The position numbers were made by a program, and so were the translations under genes. From positions 1 to 64,000 of the forward strand of contig CAYGOT010000005.1 of the NCBI GenBank assembly GCA_964351595.1: DNA of 64,000 nt, given 5' to 3'. The notes below the pieces were generated by a model, which did no database searches, was not told the origin of the DNA, and saw only the letters and a program-made list of their open reading frames with translations. Positions 26,814 through 35,757 of the stretch are shown here, one piece after another (the stretch's first letter is position 1; every line of letters starts with the position of its first letter). The stretch is from UBA6059 sp964351595 (GTDB lineage: Bacteria > Bacteroidota > Bacteroidia > Cytophagales > Cyclobacteriaceae).

Positions 26814-26853
26814 CTGTTTCATCATGAGACGACCAGCTGTTTCATTATGACAC
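26814..26853. promoter_or_regulatory. tandem palindromic operator/enhancer boxes
   Basis: Two 17-bp direct copies, CTGTTTCATCATGAGAC (26814-26830) and CTGTTTCATTATGACAC (26837-26853), 15 of 17 identical. The 15 bases from G26816 and from G26839 form dyads (6 of 7 base pairs match: GTTTCAT-N-ATGANAC) with centres 23 bp apart, about two helical turns. They lie about 87-110 bp upstream of the predicted permease 2 start, a normal place for an NtrC-type enhancer. Confidence 0.6.
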
Positions 26854-26905
26854 GGCACATAAGACAGCATTTTGTTAACTGTCTTAGAATCAATTGATTA
26901 ATTTG

Positions 26906-26921
26906 TTGGCATATGCTTTGG
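26906..26921 (+). promoter_or_regulatory. candidate sigma-54-type promoter of permease 2
   Basis: TTGGCATATGCTTTGG: -24 TTGGCAT, -12 TTTGG, GG-N10-GG spacing, one mismatch from TTGC at -12. Predicted start near 26933 leaves a 13-nt leader to the ATG at 26946. The element covers the ATG at 26913, which therefore cannot be the start codon of the permease. Confidence 0.55.
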
Positions 26922-26945
26922 CTCAACATATCCAAAGCGATAACT

Positions 26946-29405
26946 ATGAAAAATGATCTTAAGACTGTAGTACGACTCTTGAGAAAGGACAAGTCCTTTT
27001 TCCTAATTAACCTGACAGGCTTAGCTATTGGTATTGCCTCATTTCTGGTGATTATACATTTTGTAGTTCACCATGCGACTTTTGATCAAGGCCTAACCAA
27101 TGGAGATCGCTTGTTCAGGCTTGTTGGCAAGTATACCCAAAACGGGGAGGATCGGGGAGTAGGGACATTATTGCCCGGTTTACTGGCGCCTACCTTGAGT
27201 GAAGAACAGGCCTATGTGCAACAAAGTGCTCGCTTTTACAGCATCAGCTACAACAACAATAGTATTATCTACAAGGATGAGACTAGTGTTACCAGCTATG
27301 ATGAATCTAATGTCTATCTGGTTGATCAGGCCATTTTTGAGCTATTTGATTGGCAGTTTAAGTACGGCAGTGCAGCGAAATTCAACGAACCTATGAAGAT
27401 GGTTTTGACCGAATCTACGGCTCGAAAGTATTTTCAGGATACCGACCCTGTCGGGAAGGAGGTCACCTTAGCAGGAAACACCGGAGCTAAGGCATATGAA
27501 ATCGTAGGAATCATCGATGACCTACCGGAAAAATCGCATATGACCTTCGACGTGTTGGTTTCCTATGAAAGTCGCCCGGAGTATTTTGCGATAGATGACG
27601 ACTCATGGGGCATCAACACAGACATCAGCTATTTCCTCCTCGATGATGGTGCTCGGGCTGATCAGTTGAAAATTGATGCGCAAGAGTTGATGAACAACAA
27701 AACAGCCGAAGTGGAGGCAAGCACGGGTTATAGAGCAGAGATAATTGTGGAGCCCATACCTGATATCCACCTGTTCACTACTGTGACTCAGGAAGATTTT
27801 AAGGCATCAATGGACTACAGGCTCGTCTATGGCTTGGCAGTCATAGCGATCATTATCGTGCTCATCGCCTGGATCAACTATCTCAACTTGTCTATGGTGA
27901 AAACGCTGGAGCGAACGCGGGAAGTCGGCGTAAGGAAGGTGCTAGGAGCGGGTAACAATCAGATAGCCAGGTTATTCGTCATCGAGGCGGTTCTGGTCGT
28001 AGTACTGGCATTCATCATAGCGCTTACGGTCGTTCAGTACTCGTCACCCTTTTTAGAGCAGATCACGGCGTTGAGGATTAATACACTTGACAATTTAGGT
28101 TTGGTAAGCTTGATCTTTATTGGTTTGCTGGCTTCAGCCTGCCTGGTTGGGTTCTATCCGTCTCTACTTATCAGAAGCCAGAAGAGCTTCGAGGCATTGA
28201 GGGGAAAAAATAGGACGGCCACCAGCGGAATTAGTTTGAGGAAAATTCTCATCACTGTTCAATTTGTAGTGAGCTTCTTGCTGATTGGAGCCACACTGAC
28301 AGTTTATTATCAGCTGACGTATATGAAGTCAGCTGACTTAGGGTTGGACATAGAAGATATCATGGTCATCAAGTCGCCTCCGTCTGCTATCCAGGGATTA
28401 GGTGAATCCAAGAGAGCTAACTACAATGCTTTTAAGAATGACCTTGCTCAGTATCCCGTCATATCAAAATTCACCAACGGGGGTGAGCTGCCTGGAAAGG
28501 CGATCGACTGGAGATCAAATACCATTCGTTTGAAGTCTCAGACGGAGGATAAATCGGTCATGACCAATTTTTTCTCCATGGGAGTAGAACTACATGATTT
28601 CTTTGGGATCGATCTTATTGCCGGTAGGTACTATGACAAAACGGACAACCCTTTCAGAACCGGTGAAGTAGTGATCAATCAAAGGATGGCAGAGAGCCTC
28701 GGGTTTGATGATCCAGAGGAGGCCGTTGGCCAGGAACTGGCCGGATTTTTCGCACCGCTAAGGGTCGTCGGTGTGGTCGCCAATCACCATCACGGATCCC
28801 TGCACTCCGACTATCCTCCGATCATCTACATGCTAAGCGCATGGACTGAGTATTATTTTGTAAAGTTCGCTTTGGGTGATGACCCCAACAAGCGTTACGA
28901 CAACCTCAAGGAAGCGGTGCAGCTTGTCGAGGTATCATGGAAAGAGTCATTTCCATCTGATAATCTTGACTACTTCTTTCTTGATGAGTCTTTCAACGAG
29001 CAATACTTCGAAGACGAGCGATTTGGGAAGATTTTCACCCTCTTCTCGGTGTTGGCAATCATTATAGCAAGCCTTGGTTTATTTGGTCTCTTCTCCTACA
29101 CGATCAAGCAAAAGACTAAAGAGATAGGCATCCGCAAAGTGCTGGGTGCAACCGGAGCAGATCTCATATTACTGCTGTCCAGGGGATACTATGTGATCAT
29201 TTTATTGGCGTATGCCATTGCTATGCCTTTAGCCTGGTATTTTTCAGGTCAATGGCTGGACAATTATTCATTTCGCATCGATGTAGGACACTGGCTTTTT
29301 ACCTATCCGTTGGCAATAGTAGTGATACTGGCGACTACTACGATCCTCTGGCAACTGCGAAGCTCACTGCGGGACAATCCGGTGGATTCCCTCAGGTACG
29401 AGTAG
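26946..29405 (+). CDS. orphan FtsX/MacB-type ABC transporter permease (2)
   Basis: A 819-residue inner-membrane protein with the duplicated MacB layout: TM1 at about 18-41, first periplasmic domain, three helices after VKTLERTREVGVRKVLGAG, a fourth with ILITVQFVVSFLLIGATL, second periplasmic domain, and three C-terminal helices after EIGIRKVLGATG. I set the start at ATG 26946 (MKNDLKTVVRLLRKDKS). Like paralogues 1 and 3 it has no neighbouring ATPase, HlyD or TolC gene. It lies divergent to the TPR kinase and NtrBC genes, which makes it the most likely direct target of that signalling block. Confidence 0.92.
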   Translation: MKNDLKTVVRLLRKDKSFFLINLTGLAIGIASFLVIIHFVVHHATFDQGLTNGDRLFRLVGKYTQNGEDRGVGTLLPGLLAPTLSEEQAYVQQSARFYSISYNNNSIIYKDETSVTSYDESNVYLVDQAIFELFDWQFKYGSAAKFNEPMKMVLTESTARKYFQDTDPVGKEVTLAGNTGAKAYEIVGIIDDLPEKSHMTFDVLVSYESRPEYFAIDDDSWGINTDISYFLLDDGARADQLKIDAQELMNNKTAEVEASTGYRAEIIVEPIPDIHLFTTVTQEDFKASMDYRLVYGLAVIAIIIVLIAWINYLNLSMVKTLERTREVGVRKVLGAGNNQIARLFVIEAVLVVVLAFIIALTVVQYSSPFLEQITALRINTLDNLGLVSLIFIGLLASACLVGFYPSLLIRSQKSFEALRGKNRTATSGISLRKILITVQFVVSFLLIGATLTVYYQLTYMKSADLGLDIEDIMVIKSPPSAIQGLGESKRANYNAFKNDLAQYPVISKFTNGGELPGKAIDWRSNTIRLKSQTEDKSVMTNFFSMGVELHDFFGIDLIAGRYYDKTDNPFRTGEVVINQRMAESLGFDDPEEAVGQELAGFFAPLRVVGVVANHHHGSLHSDYPPIIYMLSAWTEYYFVKFALGDDPNKRYDNLKEAVQLVEVSWKESFPSDNLDYFFLDESFNEQYFEDERFGKIFTLFSVLAIIIASLGLFGLFSYTIKQKTKEIGIRKVLGATGADLILLLSRGYYVIILLAYAIAMPLAWYFSGQWLDNYSFRIDVGHWLFTYPLAIVVILATTTILWQLRSSLRDNPVDSLRYE

Positions 29406-29465
29406 AAATAGAAATTCCTACGAACTTTGACCAGTCTATTTTAGTTTAGCATAAAAATAGAAACT

Positions 29466-29966
29466 ATGGCTAAAGTTACTCTCGGCGGCAACCCCGTCAA
29501 TACACACAGCGACCTACCGGCAACTGGTAGCAAAGCACCCGATTTTACACTTACCAAAAACGATCTGTCTCAGGTGAGCTTGTCTGAATTTTCAGGCAAA
29601 AAGGTGATCCTAAATATCTTTCCAAGTATTGATACGGGGATATGCGCTACTTCAACAAGGACCTTCAACAAAAAGGTAGCAGACTTGGATAATACCGTTG
29701 TATTGTGCGTCTCGGCGGATCTGCCATTTGCACACAAGAGGTTTTGTGGAGCAGAAGGCATAGACAATGCCATTACCCTTTCTACGTTCAGGGACAACAA
29801 CGCATTCGCGAAAGCTTATGGTACACTGTTAGTTGATGGTGGCTTTGCTGGCCTCAATGCGCGTGCTGTAGTGGTGATCAATGCTGAGGGCAATGTTGCC
29901 TATACCGAACTGGTCAGTGAGATTGGAACCGAGCCTGATTACGAGAGTGCCTTAGCTGCACTCTAG
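29466..29966 (+). CDS. tpx: thiol peroxidase (Tpx)
   Basis: A 166-residue atypical 2-Cys peroxiredoxin that reduces hydrogen and alkyl peroxides with thioredoxin. Peroxidatic C60 lies in SIDTGICATSTRTF and resolving C94 in AHKRFCGAEG, the same spacing as E. coli Tpx. T/R residues of the active site (T64, R65) are visible. The gene ends at 29966, three bases before a copy of the CCTACCGGAA repeat, and a terminator follows. Confidence 0.97.
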   Translation: MAKVTLGGNPVNTHSDLPATGSKAPDFTLTKNDLSQVSLSEFSGKKVILNIFPSIDTGICATSTRTFNKKVADLDNTVVLCVSADLPFAHKRFCGAEGIDNAITLSTFRDNNAFAKAYGTLLVDGGFAGLNARAVVVINAEGNVAYTELVSEIGTEPDYESALAAL

Positions 29967-29968
29967 TA

Positions 29969-29978
29969 CCTACCGGAA
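29969..29978 (+). repeat. intergenic copy of the dispersed 10-mer CCTACCGGAA
   Basis: This is the only exact copy found outside a coding region, between the tpx stop and its terminator. Exact copies inside genes are at 3502, 9349, 15674, 23115, 27521 and 54937 (plus orientation) and at 3537, 8991, 9135, 16109, 18278, 19487, 35336, 50740, 55709 and 56238 (minus orientation). Confidence 0.9.
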
Positions 29979-29988
29979 AATATTAAAA

Positions 29989-30017
29989 GGCCGTCTGATG
30001 ATCAGAGGGCCATTTTT
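29989..30017 (+). terminator. rho-independent terminator after tpx
   Basis: Left arm GGCCGTCTGA (29989-29998) pairs with TCAGAGGGCC (30002-30011) with one G-G mismatch, loop of 3 nt, then ATTTTTATG. Confidence 0.65.
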
Positions 30018-30124
30018 ATGTTTGAATATTTACTTTTACGTCGGAAGCCTGTCCCGAATATTTGCCATCTATAAAGTATTGTTCAGTCTACCGGCCCGTT
30101 GGCTTATTTTAGCCTAAACCCAAA

Positions 30125-31078
30125 ATGAATATGCTTTCAGTAATCAACCAACTAGGATTAATCAACAATGATGACGCTAAGTACTCAGGCTTTATCGCTG
30201 TAGAAGGTACTCCGCTAAGTATGCCGGTGACCGTCATCAAAGGCAGTCAACCCGGCCCTAATATTCTGATAACCGGAGGTGTGCATGGCGGAGAGTACCC
30301 TTGCATAGAGACTGCCATCCAACTTGCGAAGGAAATCGAACCTCAGCACCTTCAAGGTAATGTGGTGGTGATTCATCCGGTGAACACTTCAGCATTCCTG
30401 GCTCGAATGCAGTATTTCGGGCCATATGATGGTAAGAACCTCAACAGGGTATTTCCTGGTAAGGCTACCGGAACCGTCAGTGACAGGATCGCCTACACAG
30501 TGAATCAAATTCAAGCAGCTGCCGACTTCTACATAGACCTACATGGTGGTGATATTCACGAGTCATTGGTGCCATTTGTCATCTACTCCAAAAATGGGGG
30601 TCCGGAATTGGCAGAGCAGTCCCGGGTCGCTTCGTCTTTTATAGGGTTTCCTTATGTGGTGGGTTCTGTCTCTGAGGGTGGCAGTATATCAGGAGCAGCC
30701 CAGTCAGGCACTCCCGGTTTCCTGGCGGAGCTGGGCCAATGTGGCCGTTGGTCGCCTGAGGAGGTGGACGAATACAAAGTGGGTATCTACAACGTGTTAA
30801 AGCATCTGGGATCAATCGCTGGGGACCCGAAGCAGCATCCTGATGTGGCTCATCTACAGAAAATGGCCGTACTCAAAGCGGAAGATGAGGGATGCTGGTA
30901 TCCGAGTGTCTCACTGAATCAGGCTGTCAAGAAAGGTCAAAAAATGGGTGAAATTCGAGACTTCTTTGGCACGACGCTGAGCGAATACACGGCCGAAGAG
31001 AGCGGTGTGGTACTTTACCTGGTTACTTCGCTGGCAATTACTAAGGACGATCCCTTAGCAGCAATAGGGGTGAGCTAA
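30125..31078 (+). CDS. succinylglutamate desuccinylase/aspartoacylase-family deacylase
   Basis: A 317-residue zinc carboxypeptidase-like deacylase (M14-related). Zinc ligands are H54 and E57 in GGVHGGEYPC and H140 in IDLHGGD. Substrate contacts include NLNRVFPG (about 105-112). Members hydrolyse N-acyl amino acids or remove acyl groups from amino acids; this long family branch (MNMLSVINQ..., C-terminal TAEESGVVLYL) is common in bacteria and its substrate is unknown. It is monocistronic. Confidence 0.85.
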   Translation: MNMLSVINQLGLINNDDAKYSGFIAVEGTPLSMPVTVIKGSQPGPNILITGGVHGGEYPCIETAIQLAKEIEPQHLQGNVVVIHPVNTSAFLARMQYFGPYDGKNLNRVFPGKATGTVSDRIAYTVNQIQAAADFYIDLHGGDIHESLVPFVIYSKNGGPELAEQSRVASSFIGFPYVVGSVSEGGSISGAAQSGTPGFLAELGQCGRWSPEEVDEYKVGIYNVLKHLGSIAGDPKQHPDVAHLQKMAVLKAEDEGCWYPSVSLNQAVKKGQKMGEIRDFFGTTLSEYTAEESGVVLYLVTSLAITKDDPLAAIGVS

Positions 31079-31151
31079 TATTTACTACGGCTCATCTTCT
31101 AAGGCTGCTTAAATCTTTCAGGATACGTCCCAATAGCTTGGAAAGCTGCAC

Positions 31152-31736
31152 TTACTTCGGTGGAGGGTTAATCATAATGTGGGCTCTATGAGTACCAGGA
31201 TCCATAATCCATGGCATACCCGGGTTTTCAGGACTTAAGGGTAGTCCGGTAGATGCAGTGGTAGCGTAGGGGATGTAGATCACATATCTGAGATATGTGT
31301 TATCAACCTGGCCCGTACTTCGATCATATTGATCATCCGGGGCAGTGAGTACATAGAGTGTCGCAGGATCAGCCGGCATACTTAGCGCACCTGCTTTTAC
31401 TTCTTCTTCTCGCTTGTCAAATATCTCTTTACCATTGAGACCCTCGGCTTTCAAAACACGACCTCTGGCCATGAACGGCTCAAGGTCTTTGTGGTAGCAC
31501 GAGACACCAAACCCGCTCTTCGTAGGATCATCTGTGAGACAAATCATATCTCCGCTTCCCTCTCTGATGACTTTCAGTGCTCCTTCGAGTGAAGTATAAC
31601 CCATTACGGTAGCGATAGATTGCTCGGACTCAGGAGCAGCCATGATGGCGGTAGAGATTTGAATATCCCTGGAGGGGAACTCCTGCCCGAATAAATTGGT
31701 ACTGACGAAAACTAGTAGGATGAAAAAATGTCGCAT
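31152..31736 (-). CDS. secreted hypothetical protein (194 aa)
   Basis: Has a signal peptide (MRHFFILLVFVSTNLFGQ) and a 176-residue mature region. A segment with GDMICLTDDPTKSGFGVSCYHKDLEPFMARGR contains two Cys (about 66 and 80) and the C-terminus contains GMPWIMDPGTHRAHIMINPPPK. I do not know the family by name; the layout suggests a periplasmic soluble domain. It converges on the deacylase gene and is divergent from the methyltransferase gene. Confidence 0.65.
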   Translation of the reverse strand: MRHFFILLVFVSTNLFGQEFPSRDIQISTAIMAAPESEQSIATVMGYTSLEGALKVIREGSGDMICLTDDPTKSGFGVSCYHKDLEPFMARGRVLKAEGLNGKEIFDKREEEVKAGALSMPADPATLYVLTAPDDQYDRSTGQVDNTYLRYVIYIPYATTASTGLPLSPENPGMPWIMDPGTHRAHIMINPPPK

Positions 31737-31827
31737 AGTCCGTAGATTTTATTAGTTCAAATTACAGAGTTATTCTGCCAATATCAATTCATTTGTTCAG
31801 CCTCTATGAGCGCATTAACTTGCCACT

Positions 31828-32967
31828 ATGGAATTTGTGGCAAAGACGTTATATGGTCTGGAAGAAGTACTCGCAGAAGAGCTTAGGGGGCTTGGAGCGC
31901 AGAATGTAGCTGTTCTCAAACGTGCAGTGAGTTTTGAAGGTGACCTTGCGGTTATGTACCGCACCAATTTGTATTGTCGTCTCGCCATTAAGATTCTGAC
32001 GCCCATATTCCAGTTCAAAGCGAAGAACGAAAATGAGCTCTACGACCAGGTAAAGGCCTATGACTGGACAAAGTGGATTGATGTAGATCAGACTTTTTCG
32101 ATTGATGGCACGGTCAATTCTGACTTTTTCAATCACTCGAAGTATGTCGCCCTGAAAATGAAGGATGCTGTGGTTGACCAGATCCGTGATAAGAAAGGGA
32201 GGAGACCCTCAGTTGATACCGTAGATGCTGATATTACCTTGAATCTGCGCGTTTTCAAAGACGAGTGCACAGTGTCCTTTGATACATCTGGCGAGCTACT
32301 CAATCGACGAGGCTACAGGGGAGCTGGACATCTCGCACCGCTCAATGAAGTACTTGCATCCGGCATGCTGCATCTGGCGGGTTGGACTCCAGAGAAGCCG
32401 CTGCACGACCTGATGTGTGGTACAGGTACATTCTTGATTGAGGCAGCCATGATAGCCGCCAATATGCCCGCCGGTCTTTTTCGTAGGAAGTTTGGCTTCA
32501 TGGCTTGGGAACAACACGATCCCGTGCTATGGAATGATATCAGGAGAAAGGCCAGCGCTCAGATCAATTATGATCCCAAGGTGAATATCTATGGAGGTGA
32601 TAAAGATATCCGATCGGTAAACGCTGCTCAGGCTTCAGCAAAGCTCCTGAGGCTTTCCAATAAGATAAAGGTGGAGCGCAAGCTATTTGATCAGCAAGAG
32701 CCACAAGCCTTCTCGGGTGTGATTATTAGCAACCCACCATATGGCGAGCGAATGTTAAAAACTGATATTGAGGCTTTTTATAGCCTGGTGGGAGATACGC
32801 TCAAGCAAAAGTTCAGCGGGTATGAAGCGTGGTTGATCTCGAGCAATGTCTCAGCGATGAAGCGAATAGGACTCAGGGCATCTCGCAAGATCACATTATT
32901 CAACGGGTCTCTGGAGTGCAAATTCCAAAGATACGACCTGTACTCAGGGACTAAAAAGATGAAATAG
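31828..32967 (+). CDS. THUMP-domain class I RNA methyltransferase (RlmL/YpsC-like)
   Basis: A 379-residue SAM-dependent methyltransferase. An N-terminal THUMP domain (about 1-160, beginning FVAKTLYGLEEVLAEEL) precedes the SAM domain with PLHDLMCGTGTFLIEAA (motif I, about 191-207) and the catalytic NPPYGER (motif IV). This matches the bacterial 23S rRNA m2G2445-type family (RlmL N-domain or YpsC). The exact position methylated is not certain. Single gene, start MEFVAKTLYG. Confidence 0.92.
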   Translation: MEFVAKTLYGLEEVLAEELRGLGAQNVAVLKRAVSFEGDLAVMYRTNLYCRLAIKILTPIFQFKAKNENELYDQVKAYDWTKWIDVDQTFSIDGTVNSDFFNHSKYVALKMKDAVVDQIRDKKGRRPSVDTVDADITLNLRVFKDECTVSFDTSGELLNRRGYRGAGHLAPLNEVLASGMLHLAGWTPEKPLHDLMCGTGTFLIEAAMIAANMPAGLFRRKFGFMAWEQHDPVLWNDIRRKASAQINYDPKVNIYGGDKDIRSVNAAQASAKLLRLSNKIKVERKLFDQQEPQAFSGVIISNPPYGERMLKTDIEAFYSLVGDTLKQKFSGYEAWLISSNVSAMKRIGLRASRKITLFNGSLECKFQRYDLYSGTKKMK

Positions 32968-32974
32968 TTAAGTG

Positions 32975-35680
32975 CTATTTTCCATCTGAGATCGAATACT
33001 GATCCAGGTAGTAGCCCATATTACCCAGCCCGTCAGTACCCTGAATGATTATAGTAGCGGTCTTAGGTGCCTGGTCATTGTAGTAGTTAACAGTGGCTTT
33101 GCCAAACTCATCAGTGTTGAAGCTGGGCATCCAATGTAGTGTTTTGCGGTAGTCTGTGATCTGCCGGTCTTCTAACAAACCATTGGCGTCATACTTGGGT
33201 GTGTAGAATTCTTTATTGATTTTGACAGTCACCCGTTCTGATGCCTGAGGAGCTGGTACAGCCTCTGCCAATTCCCCTTTTTTGGTGGTAACCAGCACAG
33301 CACCATTGGCAGCAACAGAGCCATAGTAGATAGCCATAGCACTCGTTTTGATGACCTCTATCTTCTCAATTTGAGGACCTGTTAGATAGTTTAACGCTCT
33401 AAAGTCCTTGCCAATCAGTGAGCCATTGAGTACGGCTACTGCTCCGAAACGATCCGGAAACTGTAGTTGACTCGGAGGTCGCAGCAAGAGCTGACCTGTT
33501 TGTGCATTATATTTATAGATGTTGGTGACCTGCTTGACTATATCGACAAAACCGCCATTTGCGGTACTGGAAGTGATCGGAATATCCAGATTCAATTGAT
33601 CAACCGGGCGACTCTCTACATAGTAGTGAGACTTGACGCTCATTTGGTTAGTCAGTTCATAGCTATCAATCATAGCCGCTGGAGGGTCAGCTAGTTTGGA
33701 ACTGTTGATGACTACTGCATCGAGTATCTCATAATCATTGCCAAAGTATTCATCCGATTCACCTCCGGACAGGTTACCCTCATAATAGGATTCCCACGGA
33801 TTGATTTTCCGGAGATTGGCTGTCATGTAGCCTGAGGTCTGTGAGATGACCACCTTCATGGTCTCCGATGGCGGCTTGAAGTAGATATTTTCCAATTGGG
33901 GTACCAACTGAGCAGATAGAACGAACTGCCCCTGAGCGTCAGATGTGGCTATATCTGCACTGAAGTTGGTCGTGTTGACAATCTGAACCTCCGCATTGGG
34001 TACAGGGTCACCCTTTTTGTCTACGACCGTAGCAACGGTCTGATCGAGATTGGTGTTGGCAGGCGTGTCGTTGATCTCATTGGAGAAAAGGTATTCCCAG
34101 CTGTATCTCCGCCAGCCGCTTGTCAGCATGAGCAAATCAAGCGCTGTGGTCGTATAGCTGGAGACGTTGCTAAAGTAGTAGTTGGGTGTCGGTATTTTAC
34201 CTTTCAATTCACTGGTAAGGAGCATATGAGCTATCATAGATGGATGATACTGTCCTCCGATTCTGGCAAAGTAGTCGTCTGCTACCGCCAATGAGAAGTT
34301 ACCCTTGATAGGCTTACCGTCAGTATCTGTTACTTGCAGTTCGAAGGTCATTTCAGACTTTGGGTCGTATTCACTTTCCGTCATAGAAGTACTGATCTGC
34401 AGCGACTTGTGGCGATTAACAAAAACTAACCGCTCTGCGATCGGCTTGGAGTCAGCAAAGAGCGTAAACTGAGCAATGCCCTGCGGAAAGTCGGAGATAG
34501 ATACTTTGGTGCTTGGTGCTTCAGGCGATAGGAGAATCGACGTGTACAGCACATTGTTCAGTACTCCCGATAGATAGAGTGGTAGATTGTTTGGATTGGA
34601 TCCCAATACAGTAAACTCGATCGTATCGCGCCCAGCTGAAGCGAGGTGCAGACTCAGCGCATCTACCGCGCTCGGCAGCTCGGTATCGGTTGACACAGGA
34701 GCCTCAGTTACGAGCCTGTAAGAGCTACCACTCAGCGGCGTGAAATCAAACTTACCCATACCGCCATAAAATGACTGTACTGCCTGAATTTCATTTCCTT
34801 GTCCATCGATGACCTTACCTACAATGTCCACCGGGTCGCCAAAGAAGTTGACTGCTTTAAAAGCAACGGTATTCGATACACCCGCAATAAGATTGCCGCC
34901 TTCCGGCATGATGCTGACGTCTACCTTTTCATAGGCTGACATAGGGATGACCATTTGTTCGATGATACCCAGCGCTTCACTCGACACATTTAATTTTAGT
35001 ACAGAATTGACTTCACCTGGCAGGGTTGATGATATCTCAAAGGCCCCATCTTTATCCGTTTTAAGATCTTCTTTGAAGTAGGTAGTACTAAGGTCTGCTA
35101 CAGCTACTGTGAAAGTTTCCTTCTTTACGGGCTCGCCATCATTGTCTGTTATTTTGAACTGGGCCGAAATCTTTGAACCTGCTTGATAGACCTTTTCATT
35201 TAGCGTGATTTCAGCTTTGAGTGCGTTTGCGTTTCTATTTTCTATTTGAACTTGTGTGTAGAAGACGGAGCTTTCTTCATCTTTTTTCATCCACCCTGTA
35301 TAGGCATAGAGGACATAGTTTCCAGTCGCCAGCTCTTCCGGTAGGTTGATACCTCCATCAGCTCTGCCACCCTTGATAGCAAAGGAAGTCTCAAGCACAG
35401 ATTCTTCAGATTCATCCAGTAGACCTACGGTAAGTACTTTGCTCAGAAAGGAGAGCTTATGATCAAAGTTGCTAAAAACATAGCCCTTTAGCCAAAGCTC
35501 CTCTCCCGACTGGAAGCTTCGCCGATCAAGGTGGAGATAGACTTTTTCATTGATTTTTTTACTTTGAATTTGAGTGAGTTGATTGCTTATCATCTCACTG
35601 AGTACCTCACCCTGCTGTGCAAAGGAGGTCGAGGCGATGCTCATGACTACAAAAATTGTAACTAGACTATAACGAACCAT
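32975..35680 (-). CDS. secreted MG2-domain protein with C-terminal TonB-plug domain (barrel-less)
   Basis: A 901-residue protein; ATG 35680 gives a signal peptide (MVRYSLVTIFVVMSIASTSFAQ). The N-terminal half has macroglobulin-type MG2 sequence (KVYLHLDRRSFQSGEELWLKG, about 40-60) repeated in later Ig-like blocks. The C-terminal part carries a TonB-receptor plug-like domain (roughly 700-830: VAVLNGSLIGKD...ALNYLTGPQIEKIEVIKTSA and YYGSVAANGAVLVTTKKG) but no beta-barrel follows. It is probably a periplasmic or outer-membrane-associated protein that interacts with partners rather than a transporter. It lies 20 bp downstream of the DUF763 stop in transcription terms. Confidence 0.8.
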   Translation of the reverse strand: MVRYSLVTIFVVMSIASTSFAQQGEVLSEMISNQLTQIQSKKINEKVYLHLDRRSFQSGEELWLKGYVFSNFDHKLSFLSKVLTVGLLDESEESVLETSFAIKGGRADGGINLPEELATGNYVLYAYTGWMKKDEESSVFYTQVQIENRNANALKAEITLNEKVYQAGSKISAQFKITDNDGEPVKKETFTVAVADLSTTYFKEDLKTDKDGAFEISSTLPGEVNSVLKLNVSSEALGIIEQMVIPMSAYEKVDVSIMPEGGNLIAGVSNTVAFKAVNFFGDPVDIVGKVIDGQGNEIQAVQSFYGGMGKFDFTPLSGSSYRLVTEAPVSTDTELPSAVDALSLHLASAGRDTIEFTVLGSNPNNLPLYLSGVLNNVLYTSILLSPEAPSTKVSISDFPQGIAQFTLFADSKPIAERLVFVNRHKSLQISTSMTESEYDPKSEMTFELQVTDTDGKPIKGNFSLAVADDYFARIGGQYHPSMIAHMLLTSELKGKIPTPNYYFSNVSSYTTTALDLLMLTSGWRRYSWEYLFSNEINDTPANTNLDQTVATVVDKKGDPVPNAEVQIVNTTNFSADIATSDAQGQFVLSAQLVPQLENIYFKPPSETMKVVISQTSGYMTANLRKINPWESYYEGNLSGGESDEYFGNDYEILDAVVINSSKLADPPAAMIDSYELTNQMSVKSHYYVESRPVDQLNLDIPITSSTANGGFVDIVKQVTNIYKYNAQTGQLLLRPPSQLQFPDRFGAVAVLNGSLIGKDFRALNYLTGPQIEKIEVIKTSAMAIYYGSVAANGAVLVTTKKGELAEAVPAPQASERVTVKINKEFYTPKYDANGLLEDRQITDYRKTLHWMPSFNTDEFGKATVNYYNDQAPKTATIIIQGTDGLGNMGYYLDQYSISDGK

Positions 35681-35757
35681 AGCTTTTGAACATAAGTGGG
35701 TTGGGTTACCCTGATAATAATACATATTTCTGACCAATGATAGGTCAAATTTTTCAC

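Noticed and set aside
26855..26870. Another possible sigma-54 element GGCAC...AGACAGC upstream of permease 2
   Set aside because: The spacing between GG and GC is 11 instead of 10 bases; the element at 26906 has the right geometry.
26913..26945. ATG at 26913 as the start of permease 2
   Set aside because: It lies inside the -24/-12-like element and adds 11 residues not seen in the paralogues; ATG 26946 gives the conserved N-terminus.
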